Positions 17,761-27,587 are shown, numbered from the stretch's first letter. The stretch is 53,018 nucleotides of DNA from an uncultured Alphaproteobacteria bacterium (GCA_944391715.1 CALXUP010000011.1:1-53018); one strand, 5' to 3'. The notes: a model not told the origin generated them from the letters alone. Numbers and translations are program-made.

Positions 17761-19249
17761 TACAGATTTCCTTCTCCAACCGATGCCGAATCATTTTGAA
17801 CTTTCTCCGGCACCGCTTCCGGCTGATGGTTCTTTTTAAAAATCCCAGACCGGACGTCGGTTTTTGTGCAACTTCGGTCAATTTTTGAGCGGGGTTATCA
17901 TAACTAACGACCAGCCATTTCGCAACGCTGTCGGCGATTTTTACACATTCCCGGTTTGAAATTTTGAAGATATTGCCGTTTAACGGGGTTTGGTCTATCA
18001 GCTTTATGTCCAACAGCGGCGCAAGCTCCCGGAAATAATCCGTTACATAGGCCGGACAATGGGTCGGTATCAGCAGCGGCGCCTGCAAAATCTTGTTCAT
18101 TTTTACGATATCGCCGAGAAAACCGTGGCCGTAACCCTGCAAAAGCGGCTCGTCCACGACGCTGGTAAATTTGATGCCGTGCAGATTCAATTGTCCGCGC
18201 AGCGGGTTGAAGAACGTTCTGGCCGTGATAACGGCAAAGCTGTCTTTCCGGCGGACGGAAAATTCATGGCCGATATGGTTATATGTGCCGATGACAACAT
18301 AATTATCTCCCAATTCTTCCAAACCGAAATCAGGGTGATAAATGACCTTTATCCGATTTTGAGCCAGTTTTCTGAAGTCCAGACCGTATTCTATCATCAG
18401 ATTGAGGTAGATATAAAAATCGCGCGTGCCATAAAAAACAACATTCTTTTTGAGCTTTAGCGCCACCAGAAATGCAATGACATACATTTCGGGATGGGTC
18501 GGATAAACCGGAATGAATATTTTCGGTTTGCCGCTTTTACACACAAGTTCTACCATTTTTTTGAAAGTATCGCTTTCTTTCGGAGCAAAACCGTCATCCA
18601 TCAGGCGGCAGCAATCGGCAACCATACAATCAACTTTTCCGGACAACTCCGCCAAACGGAGAAAATCCGTCGGCCGGCGGAAATAAATGCTGTCATCGGC
18701 TTTGAAATCTCCGGTATGATAAACCGTTCCGTTAGCCGATTTAATGATAAATCCCAAAGAATCAAAACAGGTATGCGAGGCAGAAACGGCCTCAACCGTC
18801 ATACTGCCGATTGTTATGACGTCACGCGGACGAATCTCCACAATCGGCGGACAGGACGAAGAAGGAATCTCAAAATCTTTCAACAGGTCTTCAAAAATCA
18901 TCCGGGTATAACGGCTCATATAAACCGTAGGAAAGCGGTAGCCGAGTTTCAGATAATGCGCCAGGCCGTTTAAATGATCGGGATGAGAATGGGTGATAAA
19001 AACTGCGGAAACCGCCTGAGACGAGGGCGGCAAAAATTTGCGAATGTCCGGAACGGCGGTATCGGCACAGGGGACGCCGAGAGCCGAATAGTTATCATAT
19101 TTTCCGACATCAACAAGAATACTGCAGGTTCGGATTCCGGACGCAGAACGGGTGCAATCGATATATCTGTAACAATGGCCGCTTATCTGGTCAACATTAT
19201 TGCCGCCGAGAGGCTGCCAATACAGGCCTATATCTTTACACCCGTTCAC
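17717..19249 (-). CDS. RNase J-like metallo-beta-lactamase-fold hydrolase, 510 aa
   Basis: The metal motif HSHPDH is at 87-92, later ligands are in SASHTCFDSLGF and VYHTGDFK, and the arrangement CFDSLGFIIKSANGTVYHTGDFK (about 160-182) mirrors RNase J. The canonical RNase J motif is HGHEDH, so this is a relative rather than a true RNase J. The C-terminal 50 residues are strongly basic (KRTISRKRCRRKFK), consistent with nucleic-acid binding. The function, RNA or DNA hydrolysis, is inferred from the family. It overlaps the thioesterase start by 44 bases and lies 15 bases from the lytic transglycosylase stop. Confidence 0.75.
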   Translation of the reverse strand: MNGCKDIGLYWQPLGGNNVDQISGHCYRYIDCTRSASGIRTCSILVDVGKYDNYSALGVPCADTAVPDIRKFLPPSSQAVSAVFITHSHPDHLNGLAHYLKLGYRFPTVYMSRYTRMIFEDLLKDFEIPSSSCPPIVEIRPRDVITIGSMTVEAVSASHTCFDSLGFIIKSANGTVYHTGDFKADDSIYFRRPTDFLRLAELSGKVDCMVADCCRLMDDGFAPKESDTFKKMVELVCKSGKPKIFIPVYPTHPEMYVIAFLVALKLKKNVVFYGTRDFYIYLNLMIEYGLDFRKLAQNRIKVIYHPDFGLEELGDNYVVIGTYNHIGHEFSVRRKDSFAVITARTFFNPLRGQLNLHGIKFTSVVDEPLLQGYGHGFLGDIVKMNKILQAPLLIPTHCPAYVTDYFRELAPLLDIKLIDQTPLNGNIFKISNRECVKIADSVAKWLVVSYDNPAQKLTEVAQKPTSGLGFLKRTISRKRCRRKFKMIRHRLEKEICNAEKTQKRLSDSQL

Positions 19250-19264
19250 AATCCTTGTTTTCTA

Positions 19265-20026
19265 CTAATATTGTTTGTTTTGGCGGTATTCTTCCAGCTT
19301 TGCTTCGCGCCAGGCCTTGGAATCTGCAATCAGACGGGCCTCACGTTCGGCATTTGCAGGAACAGGACGAAGTCCGGACGAGCTTTTGCGAACAATCTTT
19401 TTCAGCTGTTTGCCGTCTGGTTCGGCCATTGATGCCAATTTTTTAAGTTCCATCGTATTATGCGCCTGTTTTACTTTTTCGTAAGCAGACACTAATTTGT
19501 TTTTGTAACGCAAAGCCTTTTTAGGAACGCTGGAATGATAAGCCATTGCGGCCTTAATCCAATCGTTATCGCGGCTTTCATACAAGTTTTTCAAAAATTT
19601 TGCGGCATATTCGGCGTTTTTATACGGATCAAAAGCCTCTTCAAGATTTTTGAAAGCATCCGGATGATAAGCCAGATTAATCTGCATACAGCCGACATCT
19701 ATGCTTCTGACGCCCTGCGCCTGAAGTTTTTTAACGGCTTGAATTGCTTCGGCTTTGGTTTTGTAATAAGTTCCCTTTCCTTGGGAGTTGACAGTCCAGG
19801 GCCAGGCGAGGCTCTGCTGCATTTTTGCATTCCAACGACCCGTCTCAACACTGGAGATTGTGGTCAGCAAATGTTCTTTAATCTGGTATTTTTCTTCTAA
19901 TTTAGTGGTGGCGTTCAGGCAGGCAATCGCATCGTCAGCAACAGCTTTTTCAACGGCTTTTGCCTGTACGGGCTGAATCAACATCAGCACAATTAAAAAA
20001 AACATTAAAAACTTTGACACGCTCAA
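19265..20026 (-). CDS. SLT-family lytic transglycosylase, secreted
   Basis: Cleaves peptidoglycan glycan strands in the periplasm. A signal peptide (MSVSKFLMFFLIVLMLIQPVQA) ends around residue 22. The catalytic glutamate is Glu61 in SSVETGRWN, followed by the family segments GVRSIDVGCMQINLAYHPDAF (about 110-130) and AYHSSVP. The last 60 residues are a basic helical tail. The family often ends near residue 190, so the tail is an extension. It begins the leftward group leading to the metallo-hydrolase and thioesterase genes. Confidence 0.92.
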   Translation of the reverse strand: MSVSKFLMFFLIVLMLIQPVQAKAVEKAVADDAIACLNATTKLEEKYQIKEHLLTTISSVETGRWNAKMQQSLAWPWTVNSQGKGTYYKTKAEAIQAVKKLQAQGVRSIDVGCMQINLAYHPDAFKNLEEAFDPYKNAEYAAKFLKNLYESRDNDWIKAAMAYHSSVPKKALRYKNKLVSAYEKVKQAHNTMELKKLASMAEPDGKQLKKIVRKSSSGLRPVPANAEREARLIADSKAWREAKLEEYRQNKQY

Positions 20027-20290
20027 ACGTATCCCTCTTCTCCCTCAAAACGCCACAAATATCCTTCGTCTGCGGTAATGCAGCCAATTTCAATCTGCTA
20101 ACGGCATGATGTAAACTTAATTTATACTATCTATTTTGAGGTTGGTTAAAAAAATTTAAGTATAAACTCCTATTTGTTATCTATAACGTCGCAGATATAA
20201 AAAAGGCGACATGCAATATACAAAATAAAGCAACTTAACGCTTACCATATAAACAAGATAAGCTTAAAAACAAGGGTGTTTATAGCATTA

Positions 20291-21181
20291 TTATTTCGGA
20301 GAGTCTAGCAAAAATTTTCCCAGAGCCGTCAGGGACTCGCAGATGTCATCACTAACTTTCTGAAAATTCTTTGTTTTTTTATACACATTTTCATCCATAT
20401 AAAGACGTCTGTTTATCTCTAACTGCAATGTATAGATGTTTTTTCTCGGCTGACAATAATTGAAAGTTATATAGGCTCCGGCATAAGGACGGTTGTATTC
20501 CACCCGGTAGCCGTCTTTGGCAAGTGCCTCATACAGCCGGGAAGATATGCGCGGCGGGCAGCTTTCATCAAAAAGCGTGCAGAGGCAAAATTCTACCGGG
20601 CGTTCTTCCGTCATAATCCGGCAGATTTTAGACGGCATGGAATGGCAGTCTATCAAAAGGCAGAAACCAAATTTTTTGGCACAGCGGTCAACCAGCTGTT
20701 TTAACTTTTTATGATAAACGTCATACACGTTTTTTATGCGTTCCTGAACCTCGTCATAAGAAAGCAAACCGTCATAAATGTTTTTGTTCTGAGCGACGAT
20801 GCGGTGAACGACTCCTAAGCCGACCCGGCAACGGCGACTGCCTCCGGCATTGTTTTGCGGCTGGGGATGGTTGAAATACATTGTGTCGTCGATTTCAATT
20901 TTGTCGCGGTTGACATCAATAAACGTCCGGGGAATGTTCATGGCAATCATCGGCATTCCGGCATCGGACGCTCCGCGCACCAATTCATCGACAAAACAAT
21001 CTTCCGACATCCGAAGCTCGTTTTCCTCCAGACAGCTATGCGCCAGAAATTCGGGAGGAAAATCATGACCGCTGTGCGGCGAAGACAAAACAACCGGATA
21101 CGCAAAATCTTTGGTATTGTATTCGGTAAAGATTTTAAGCTTGGAATAGTCTACTTTGAAATCCAGTTTTTTTACGGCCAC
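20291..21181 (-). CDS. N-formylglutamate amidohydrolase family protein
   Basis: Family enzymes remove formyl groups from N-formylglutamate in histidine degradation or act on related N-acyl amino acids. Visible motifs are VVLSSPHSGHDFP (about 30-42) with the metal His, AGDAGM-like acidic loop, and CLLIDCHSMPSK (about 172-183) with the Asp-Cys-His strand. Glu and Arg residues in YNRPYAGAYITFNY match the substrate pocket. No other hut genes lie nearby, so the substrate is uncertain. The upstream 170 bases lead to tRNA-Val on the opposite strand; the downstream 264 bases to the next leftward gene hold no ORF. Confidence 0.88.
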   Translation of the reverse strand: MAVKKLDFKVDYSKLKIFTEYNTKDFAYPVVLSSPHSGHDFPPEFLAHSCLEENELRMSEDCFVDELVRGASDAGMPMIAMNIPRTFIDVNRDKIEIDDTMYFNHPQPQNNAGGSRRCRVGLGVVHRIVAQNKNIYDGLLSYDEVQERIKNVYDVYHKKLKQLVDRCAKKFGFCLLIDCHSMPSKICRIMTEERPVEFCLCTLFDESCPPRISSRLYEALAKDGYRVEYNRPYAGAYITFNYCQPRKNIYTLQLEINRRLYMDENVYKKTKNFQKVSDDICESLTALGKFLLDSPK

Positions 21182-21309
21182 ATTCAGTCCTTTCGTTGTT
21201 TGAGTGGGTATTATGGCAAAAAATCTTTAAATTTTTGATAACAAAACTTATAAAAAAGCTGCGCAAGAGCGCATTTTGACGGCAATTTTAATTTTTATAA
21301 AAAATTTTC

Positions 21310-21338
21310 TTGCCTTTTTAATTTTCATCCTTTATATA
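21310..21338 (+). promoter_or_regulatory. promoter of tRNA-Val
   Basis: TTGCCT (21310-21315) and TATATA (21333-21338) with a 17-base spacer, 14 bases before the tRNA. Confidence 0.75.
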
Positions 21339-21352
21339 TCTTGGATATTGAC

Positions 21353-21427
<75 letters not shown>

Positions 21428-21434
21428 TTTTTTG

Positions 21435-21466
21435 AAACAGCCTGACTCCTGCAGGCTGTTTTTTTA
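21435..21466 (+). terminator. terminator of tRNA-Val
   Basis: AAACAGCCTG (21435-21444) pairs with CAGGCTGTTT (21452-21461), followed by a T run. Confidence 0.92.
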
Positions 21467-21526
21467 TTGCCCGGGATTTGCGTTTGTGGTATAGTGAAAA
21501 AATCAGCAACCGGCAGGAGCCTATTT

Positions 21527-23482
21527 ATGATTTCGCAACAAGAAGCTTTACAAAACTGGCAGAATAACGGGATGGACGAGATTGTCCGCCGCATTGCCCA
21601 AAACTATTTTTATTCTGATGTTAATCCGGATTCCTTTGGATATGAAGAAAAAACCGAATGCGCCCTGTTTTCGGAAAAGACGGCGAAAACTCTTTATAAT
21701 CTGGGATTTGAAGATTTTTTTCAAAAAGAAAAGGTTGCCAAAAAAGACATTTATACGTTCTGCGGCTGCAACACATATCTGGCTCTGGTCAATTTGTTTG
21801 ACAGGGGATTGTCCGGGCAATGTGCAGAACATTCAAAAGTTTACGGGCAGATGCTGCAAAAATGCGGTTTTGAAAATGATTATAAGGATTTGGCGGGAGA
21901 AATTCTGCCCGGCGTTGTAAAATGCGCCGATTTTTTATGCCCCGAAAAACCGAAACTGATTTTTGAAAACGTTTTTCTGACCTTAGGTAAATTTGCCGAA
22001 CGGGGCGATGATGCCGAGGATATCTCCTCCCTTTTAAGCAACATTTACAGCGTGGATTATGAAAACAGCCGCAATTTTAAAGCCATCCAGCTGAAATATC
22101 TGCAGGAAATGTTAGTGCGCGAGGTTGATACTCCTTTGCTAAAAACGCTTAACTCCGCCTTTTATACAATTTATTCCGACCGCTCACAGCGTTTGAGCGA
22201 AACAACTTATCAGGGGTTGGTGCAAAATGTGCTGCCGGAAGCTCTCGCCAATCCGGGTTCGCTGTTTTGCAAACAGACCAATATGTACGGGACGCAAAAT
22301 CATACCTACGGGATCGGGGATTATACTTATCAGGCTTATACCAGCAGAGTTACACCGGGAAATATTCACGAGCTGAGGACAATCGCCAGAGAACTTCCGG
22401 CGACGGATTTTGACATTTTTCAAAGCAACCGGCAGGACGGCATTGCCCTGAGCCAAACATACGGTAAATTGCGAGACCTCATTCACGATGAAATCCGGGG
22501 AATTGACGAAGTTATTGACCAGATGGTTGCCTTTTATGACAGCAAAGGAAAGTCTCCGACCGACAAAATTATTAAAGCTCTGGGAAAGGATAATGCCGCT
22601 CTTGAGCTCTCAAGCTATGAAAAAAATATTACCTACAAAACCAGAGACCGAAAAAAAATTACGGAAAGCAACATTGTCGTTTTACGCAGACTGCAGGAAA
22701 ATATGCGGCAAAGCCGGGAGAAATGTCCGCAAAACGGCGGAGAGAACCAAGAACTGATTAACGACATTGAAAACAGCAAATATGTTCCGGGTAAAAAACT
22801 GCGGGCTTTGCTGACCGTTTTTAACCAAAGGCTTGCAGCCCGGACAGAAGTCAAAGAGATTGGGATTACACCGCAGGAAATCGAACTTATCAACTGGCTT
22901 GATAAAAAATCCCAGCAATATCTTAATGATATGTCTTTTGAAGAGCAATGCGGCTTTTATAAAACCCCGTTATGTTATGAAATTCTTAAATTTAACGAAC
23001 TGTCCAACAGTCCGGCGGCAGAATTTTCCCGTCAGGAATTTGAGCATTTTTATCAGACGCAGGTTTTGCATGCTCCGACAATGCAGCAGGCTTATCAAAA
23101 CATTGCCAACCGGCAAAATAAAAATATGTTCGGGCTTATGGCAAAATATCATACGATTGCCGAAAACAATATCAGACAGGCAAAGTTCATTTTTTCCGAT
23201 CCCGAATCCGTTTACAGCGAAAGTTTTAAATCTTCTGCTCTGGAAGATATCCGGATGCAGCGGCAAGCACGCATTTCTCAGATTGCATCCGGCAACAGTC
23301 TGAAAGCTTTGCAGAATCTTACACAATACAAAGACGCTTCCTGCGAGGTCGGTGCCCGATATCGCAAAGAACTGCAAGACACCGACCCTTTTTATCGCGA
23401 TTTTGACATTCTGCTGAAAGATATGAAGGAAAAAGGGATTGACCTTTCTGTTCACATCAGACGCAGCGACGGGCGGGACTAA
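21527..23482 (+). CDS. hypothetical cytosolic protein, 651 aa
   Basis: Large, mainly helical protein without signal peptide or membrane segments. A cysteine-containing stretch (TFCGCNTYLALVNLFDRGLSGQC region, about 90-115, with further Cys in KCGF and CPEK) might bind metal. No known domain is recognised. I place the start at 21527, where GGCAGGAGC lies seven bases upstream, rather than at 21467 inside the tRNA terminator area. Orphans of this size and helical composition also occur at 30.8 kb; the two are not obviously similar. It converges on and overlaps the next gene by four bases. Confidence 0.82.
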   Translation: MISQQEALQNWQNNGMDEIVRRIAQNYFYSDVNPDSFGYEEKTECALFSEKTAKTLYNLGFEDFFQKEKVAKKDIYTFCGCNTYLALVNLFDRGLSGQCAEHSKVYGQMLQKCGFENDYKDLAGEILPGVVKCADFLCPEKPKLIFENVFLTLGKFAERGDDAEDISSLLSNIYSVDYENSRNFKAIQLKYLQEMLVREVDTPLLKTLNSAFYTIYSDRSQRLSETTYQGLVQNVLPEALANPGSLFCKQTNMYGTQNHTYGIGDYTYQAYTSRVTPGNIHELRTIARELPATDFDIFQSNRQDGIALSQTYGKLRDLIHDEIRGIDEVIDQMVAFYDSKGKSPTDKIIKALGKDNAALELSSYEKNITYKTRDRKKITESNIVVLRRLQENMRQSREKCPQNGGENQELINDIENSKYVPGKKLRALLTVFNQRLAARTEVKEIGITPQEIELINWLDKKSQQYLNDMSFEEQCGFYKTPLCYEILKFNELSNSPAAEFSRQEFEHFYQTQVLHAPTMQQAYQNIANRQNKNMFGLMAKYHTIAENNIRQAKFIFSDPESVYSESFKSSALEDIRMQRQARISQIASGNSLKALQNLTQYKDASCEVGARYRKELQDTDPFYRDFDILLKDMKEKGIDLSVHIRRSDGRD

Positions 23483-24150
23483 TCCCAACGTTTCTTTTGC
23501 AACAGATGATACTGTGCCAGAAAAATTATGGCAATTAACGGCAGCAGCATTTCGCCGGTTTCTTCAATCAGCATCAGGTTGTTTCTTATTTCCGGATTTA
23601 AATATTCTCCGGTATAGTGCCGGAAATTTGCCGGGAAACGGTCTATAAATTTGGAAACAACCAGCATTGTGCACAAAACGGCAGTCGACCAACCGATTAA
23701 ACGGAACTTTAAGAAAGAAACTACCAGAAAACGGGCATATTTTACGGCCAGATAAGCAATTATTCCAAAAATCACCAATAAAACGAAACCAAAAAGGATT
23801 TTTTCATCCAACGGATTGGCGGGGTTGGTGAAAAAACGCGACTTGAACGGCGTTGTATCATGGGTAGTTAAATGATGTTGTATTCCGGCCTCTCTCAAAA
23901 AGGCGCAAATTGCTAAAAAAACAAAAATAAAATAGTCGCTACGAATACAAAAAAAATCCTTATAGCATAGTACCAAAGAAATCAGCAGCAATATATACAA
24001 AAAATGCGTACCATATTCTATCAGCCCGCCTTTCTGAGCGATTGCAGGCAGAGTTTCCGGGAAAAAAGCAAAAATGACATCTTGTGTAAACAGCCAAAAA
24101 AAAGAGATAACCACCGGCATAAAAAGCGGTGACAAAAAATACTTTTTCAT
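23479..24150 (-). CDS. inner-membrane protein with a His-rich RE...HH...T motif, 223 aa
   Basis: Five or six membrane segments. Between the third and fourth lies LREAGIQHHLTTHDTTPFKSRFF, resembling an RE-x-D/G-x-H...T...K-x-RFF motif I associate with a family of uncharacterised bacterial membrane proteins. Three histidines near the membrane face could bind metal or act in catalysis. The ATG at 24150 is preferred (AAAGGA upstream) over the longer frame from 24282, whose extra 44 residues do not resemble a signal. Function unknown. It ends four bases inside the convergent 651 aa gene. Confidence 0.75.
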   Translation of the reverse strand: MKKYFLSPLFMPVVISFFWLFTQDVIFAFFPETLPAIAQKGGLIEYGTHFLYILLLISLVLCYKDFFCIRSDYFIFVFLAICAFLREAGIQHHLTTHDTTPFKSRFFTNPANPLDEKILFGFVLLVIFGIIAYLAVKYARFLVVSFLKFRLIGWSTAVLCTMLVVSKFIDRFPANFRHYTGEYLNPEIRNNLMLIEETGEMLLPLIAIIFLAQYHLLQKKRWD

Positions 24151-24358
24151 CTTTATGCAGTCCTTTAAGGTTAAATTTGAATCGGATTTTAGATTAATTT
24201 CAGATTTATGCAAATTCAGAATGTTAGAAGGTATAATAAAGTATGTATAATTTTGCAGAATTAAAAATTTCGTATTGCACAAAACGCTTCCCTATTGATT
24301 CCCGTAAAATTCCGCGATAGATTGAGACAGAAAATCCAATCAGGCGAGGAAAATCATA

Positions 24359-25027
24359 ATGGCAGAAAATACAGCAAAAAAAACTAATAAAAAAGGAAAA
24401 ATGGCGAGGTATAATAAACATTCCCACTTAAAGAATACTCCCCCAACAACGCCGGCAACCGATAATGTTCAAACAGAGGAAAAAGAGAAGACTTTTTTGG
24501 CAGCTCAAACAAAGATAAATGCCGAACCGGCACCGATTAAGTTAAGACCTTACGAAATTTATATTATTGTGGCCGTAATTGCCCTTTTGGCTTTAATCGG
24601 ATATACAATCAGCAGAAACTCTTTGCCTGAGAAGAGTTTGCCACCACAAAACGAAAATACGGAGCTTAAAGAAAACAATGAAGAACCACAAAGCATTCTT
24701 GGCTTTACCGAACTTAAAGACCAATATGCCCTTTGTGCCAATTTGCTGTTTTTGTCGCAATATGATGCCGGAAACGAGGCCGGCAGTATGGATATTCTGC
24801 GAATTGCTAATCAAAAATATCAAAAACTGACGGGAGAGCTGATTGAAGAGAATCCGGCCATGCAGGCACAAGAAATGGAAATTTTGCGTAAAATCATTAA
24901 TGACAAAGAGCATCCGGAAGCCAAGCAGAAACTCGTTAAAGACTGTACGGAAGCTATTACGGTTTTTGAAGAGATTTATGACCGTCAGGAAATGCTTGAC
25001 CATAATGCAGAAAATGCCGGAGATTAA
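24359..25027 (+). CDS. hypothetical single-pass membrane protein, 222 aa
   Basis: A Lys-rich cytoplasmic N-terminus (AKKTNKKGK), one membrane segment at about 66-84 (IYIIVAVIALLALIGYTIS), then an acidic, helical C-terminal domain that should face the periplasm. A loosely repeated helix-turn pattern in 110-215 could mediate protein contacts. No family is recognised. The ribosome site AGGCGAGGAAAA is upstream. Its stop codon lies inside a terminator hairpin. Confidence 0.75.
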   Translation: MAENTAKKTNKKGKMARYNKHSHLKNTPPTTPATDNVQTEEKEKTFLAAQTKINAEPAPIKLRPYEIYIIVAVIALLALIGYTISRNSLPEKSLPPQNENTELKENNEEPQSILGFTELKDQYALCANLLFLSQYDAGNEAGSMDILRIANQKYQKLTGELIEENPAMQAQEMEILRKIINDKEHPEAKQKLVKDCTEAITVFEEIYDRQEMLDHNAENAGD

Positions 25028-25040
25028 CCCCGGCATTTTT
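25011..25040 (+). terminator. bidirectional intrinsic terminator
   Basis: AAAATGCCGG (25011-25020) pairs with CCGGCATTTT (25030-25039). It spans the stop codon of the 222 aa gene and also serves the convergent gpsA. Confidence 0.88.
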
Positions 25041-25041
25041 C

Positions 25042-26019
25042 TTAACAAATTATATCAAATTCGCTTTTCAAATCTCTTTCAAACATTGATTTTAAGACTT
25101 CTTTGATATCGGCTTTTTCATATACCGCTTTATACAGCGCCTGACAAATCGGCATATCAATGCCCTGCTCGTCGGCAATCAGTTTTACGGCCTTTAAAGT
25201 GGCCACGCCTTCTGCCAGCTTGCCGAAGTTCTCTCCTTTGGCAAACATTTCGCCGAATTTACGATTATGGCTGTGCGGGGAGAACAAAGTGGCCTCATAG
25301 TCGCCCAAGTGAGCCAAACCATAAGCATTTTGAGGATTGCCGCCGAAATGCTTGATAAAACGACCGACTTCTATCGGCGCTCTAGCCATCAGCGCCCCTT
25401 TCAGGCCATACCATTCCAAACCGTCTAAAATACCGGCAGCAATACCGACGACATTTTTCAAAGCTGCACCGATCTGATTGCCTACCATATCTGTTCCATA
25501 ATAAAAACGAATCAGATTGCTAGACAGGAGTTTAATCAGCCGGTCTTTGGTTTCGGGCTCATAACTGTCAATTACCGCACAGGACGGAACGCCTTTCATA
25601 TAATCCTGAACATGGCCGGGACCGACGATAATTGCTACATGGATATCTTGTTTGATTTCTTCCTGAAATACCTGCTGCAGGGTTTTGGCGCTCGGCTCTT
25701 CCAAGCCTTTCATTGCCAGCAGGAAAGTTTTGCCCGACAAATCGTAACCATTCAACTGACGGGCCAGAGAGCGAAGATGCTGGCAGCCGATTGAGATGAT
25801 AACAATATCATTTTGCAAAACTTCCGCCACATCCTCGTGCAGCACCATATTATCAGAAAGTTTAAGATAAGCGTTTTTGCGCGTATCGCGAAGTTCAATA
25901 AAATTCGGAGAGGTTGGAATATCATACATATCAACCTGATCAAACCCGGCATAATTTCCGGCATACCAGCCCAGAAACGTTCCCCAGCGCCCACATCCGA
26001 TTAATGAAATTTTTTTCAT
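25042..26019 (-). CDS. gpsA: glycerol-3-phosphate dehydrogenase (NAD(P)+)
   Basis: Makes glycerol-3-phosphate for phospholipid synthesis. The N-terminal Rossmann loop ISLIGCGRWGTFLGW (residues 4-18) binds NAD(P). GPGHVQDYMKGVPS and the catalytic lysine region GAALKNVVGIAAGI match the family. Length (325 aa) is normal. I start at 26019, where AAAGGACGAGCC precedes ATG; the 8-residue longer frame lacks a ribosome site. The usual family motif GPS is GPG here, a minor change. No partner plsX or plsY is adjacent. Confidence 0.95.
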   Translation of the reverse strand: MKKISLIGCGRWGTFLGWYAGNYAGFDQVDMYDIPTSPNFIELRDTRKNAYLKLSDNMVLHEDVAEVLQNDIVIISIGCQHLRSLARQLNGYDLSGKTFLLAMKGLEEPSAKTLQQVFQEEIKQDIHVAIIVGPGHVQDYMKGVPSCAVIDSYEPETKDRLIKLLSSNLIRFYYGTDMVGNQIGAALKNVVGIAAGILDGLEWYGLKGALMARAPIEVGRFIKHFGGNPQNAYGLAHLGDYEATLFSPHSHNRKFGEMFAKGENFGKLAEGVATLKAVKLIADEQGIDMPICQALYKAVYEKADIKEVLKSMFERDLKSEFDIIC

Positions 26020-26144
26020 GGCTCGTCCTTTGTAAAAGTTCAAGAATTGTAATAGTTATTTTATAGGATATTCTATGAAGATTGGCAAACGCTTTAATTG
26101 ACTTATTGCCATAAATTGAGAGAAAGGAAAACAGCGAAGAATTT

Positions 26145-26519
26145 TTAAGACAGGCTGCTTTTTCTGGTGAGCTGCCGGTTGACGATGGCGCCTACGTAGT
26201 CAAATTCTTCAAAAGACTGGTAGGCAACATCATGACGTTTCTTATCATAATCATAAAAAACTTTGTTGGCCAGGTTGTCGATAGCCTCGTCTATTTTTTG
26301 AAAGGCCGCGTTATAGTCATTATTATAATGATTGCGGGACTTTTTCTTGACGATTTCATGGTAAGCGGAGATGACTTTTAAAGTTTCGTCGGCTGAGTTT
26401 GCATAGCCTTTTTGTTCAAAGTCATGCATAATTTTTGCGGTTGTCTGATAGAAACATTTATTGGTTAAAATGCTTCTTTGCTTTTTATTGTTACCATCAA
26501 TAATCATTACACCATCCAT
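26145..26519 (-). CDS. hypothetical protein, 124 aa
   Basis: Small helical protein rich in Asn, Lys and Tyr (SRNHYNNDYNAAF region) with no signal or membrane segment. Composition suggests a helical bundle. No ribosome site is obvious before the ATG at 26519; the alternative ATG at 26507 (MIIDGN) also lacks one. It lies between secF and gpsA on the same strand but after the secF terminator, so it is transcribed from its own promoter. Unknown function. Confidence 0.6.
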   Translation of the reverse strand: MDGVMIIDGNNKKQRSILTNKCFYQTTAKIMHDFEQKGYANSADETLKVISAYHEIVKKKSRNHYNNDYNAAFQKIDEAIDNLANKVFYDYDKKRHDVAYQSFEEFDYVGAIVNRQLTRKSSLS

Positions 26520-26575
26520 GGTTTCAAATCATAATAATGATGTAGCACAGACTTTCGGATTTTTCAACAGCAAAA

Positions 26576-26619
26576 TAAAAAAAACGGCGGAATATAAGGG
26601 AAATCCTTATTTCCGCCGT
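26576..26619 (-). terminator. strong terminator of the yajC-secD-secF operon
   Basis: ACGGCGGAA and ATAAGG (26584-26599, one bulge) pair with CCTTAT and TTCCGCCGT (26605-26619). Read leftward it is followed by eight T. Very stable. Confidence 0.93.
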
Positions 26620-26637
26620 GGGATAAATCAGACCTTC

Positions 26638-27576
26638 TTATTCAACATTGCCAAACGGGTTGACGTTTTTAGCAGCCTCCTGCGTTTTGCGCAAATCGAA
26701 CAAGTTCAGGATAACGGCCGAAACATAAATTGAAGAATATGTTCCGACAACTACCCCCCAAACGATGGTGAACGAGAAGCTGCGCAATGTATCTCCACCA
26801 AAAATCAGCAGAGCCAAAGCGGCAAAGATAGTGCTCAGACCGGTTAACAACGTTCTGGAAAAAATATCGTTAATACTTTTGTTCAACAAAGCTTCCTGCG
26901 GCATTTTGGTAAACTTGCGCAGATTTTCCCTGATGCGGTCGTAAGTTACCACCGTATCGTTTACCGAATAACCGGCCAGCGTCAGAATCGCGGCAATGGT
27001 CGTCAGGCTGAAATCCATATCAAAGAGGGAAAGCAGCCCCAGCGTGATGATAACATCGTGGAACAATCCCAGCAGTGCCCCAAGAGCAAACTGCCACTCA
27101 AACCGAACCCAGATATAAGCGGAAATTGCCAGAATCGCAATCAGTGAGGCCACGGCGCCGGCAATTTTAAGTTCATTACCGACTTGAGGTCCGACGGTCT
27201 CAATCCGGCGATATTCAACATCGCTGCCTAAAACCTCTTTAATGTTTTTGACAGCAATACGCTGCGCTTCTTCGTCCAGATTATCCGCCTCGGCACGAAT
27301 CATCAACTCGTCCCCTTTATCACCGATTGTCTGCAAATTAACTTCGCCGATATTAACGCTTTCCAGCTTGTTTCTGACTTCTGTTAAATTAAAAGGCTGT
27401 TCGCTTTTAATCTCCATCAAAATACCGCCGGAAAAATCAATGCCGAAATTAAAGCCTTTAACGGCTATCAAAGCAACCGACAAAACAAAGCTGACGATAG
27501 AAATACCGTAAGTCAGTTTTTTTGCGCCCATAAAGTTTATGTTCGTATCTTTGGTAATCCAACTAAAAATTCTCAT
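26638..27576 (-). CDS. secF: protein translocase subunit SecF
   Basis: Helps complete protein export using the proton-motive force. A first membrane segment near residues 20-40 is followed by FNFGIDFSGGILMEIK (about 47-62), the SecF signature. Five more segments lie between about 130 and 300, with SVNDTVVTYDRIREN (about 208-222) typical of the family. Length (312 aa) is normal. It follows secD by 11 bases, in the order yajC-secD-secF. Confidence 0.97.
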   Translation of the reverse strand: MRIFSWITKDTNINFMGAKKLTYGISIVSFVLSVALIAVKGFNFGIDFSGGILMEIKSEQPFNLTEVRNKLESVNIGEVNLQTIGDKGDELMIRAEADNLDEEAQRIAVKNIKEVLGSDVEYRRIETVGPQVGNELKIAGAVASLIAILAISAYIWVRFEWQFALGALLGLFHDVIITLGLLSLFDMDFSLTTIAAILTLAGYSVNDTVVTYDRIRENLRKFTKMPQEALLNKSINDIFSRTLLTGLSTIFAALALLIFGGDTLRSFSFTIVWGVVVGTYSSIYVSAVILNLFDLRKTQEAAKNVNPFGNVE

Positions 27577-27587
27577 TTTTCTTATCC

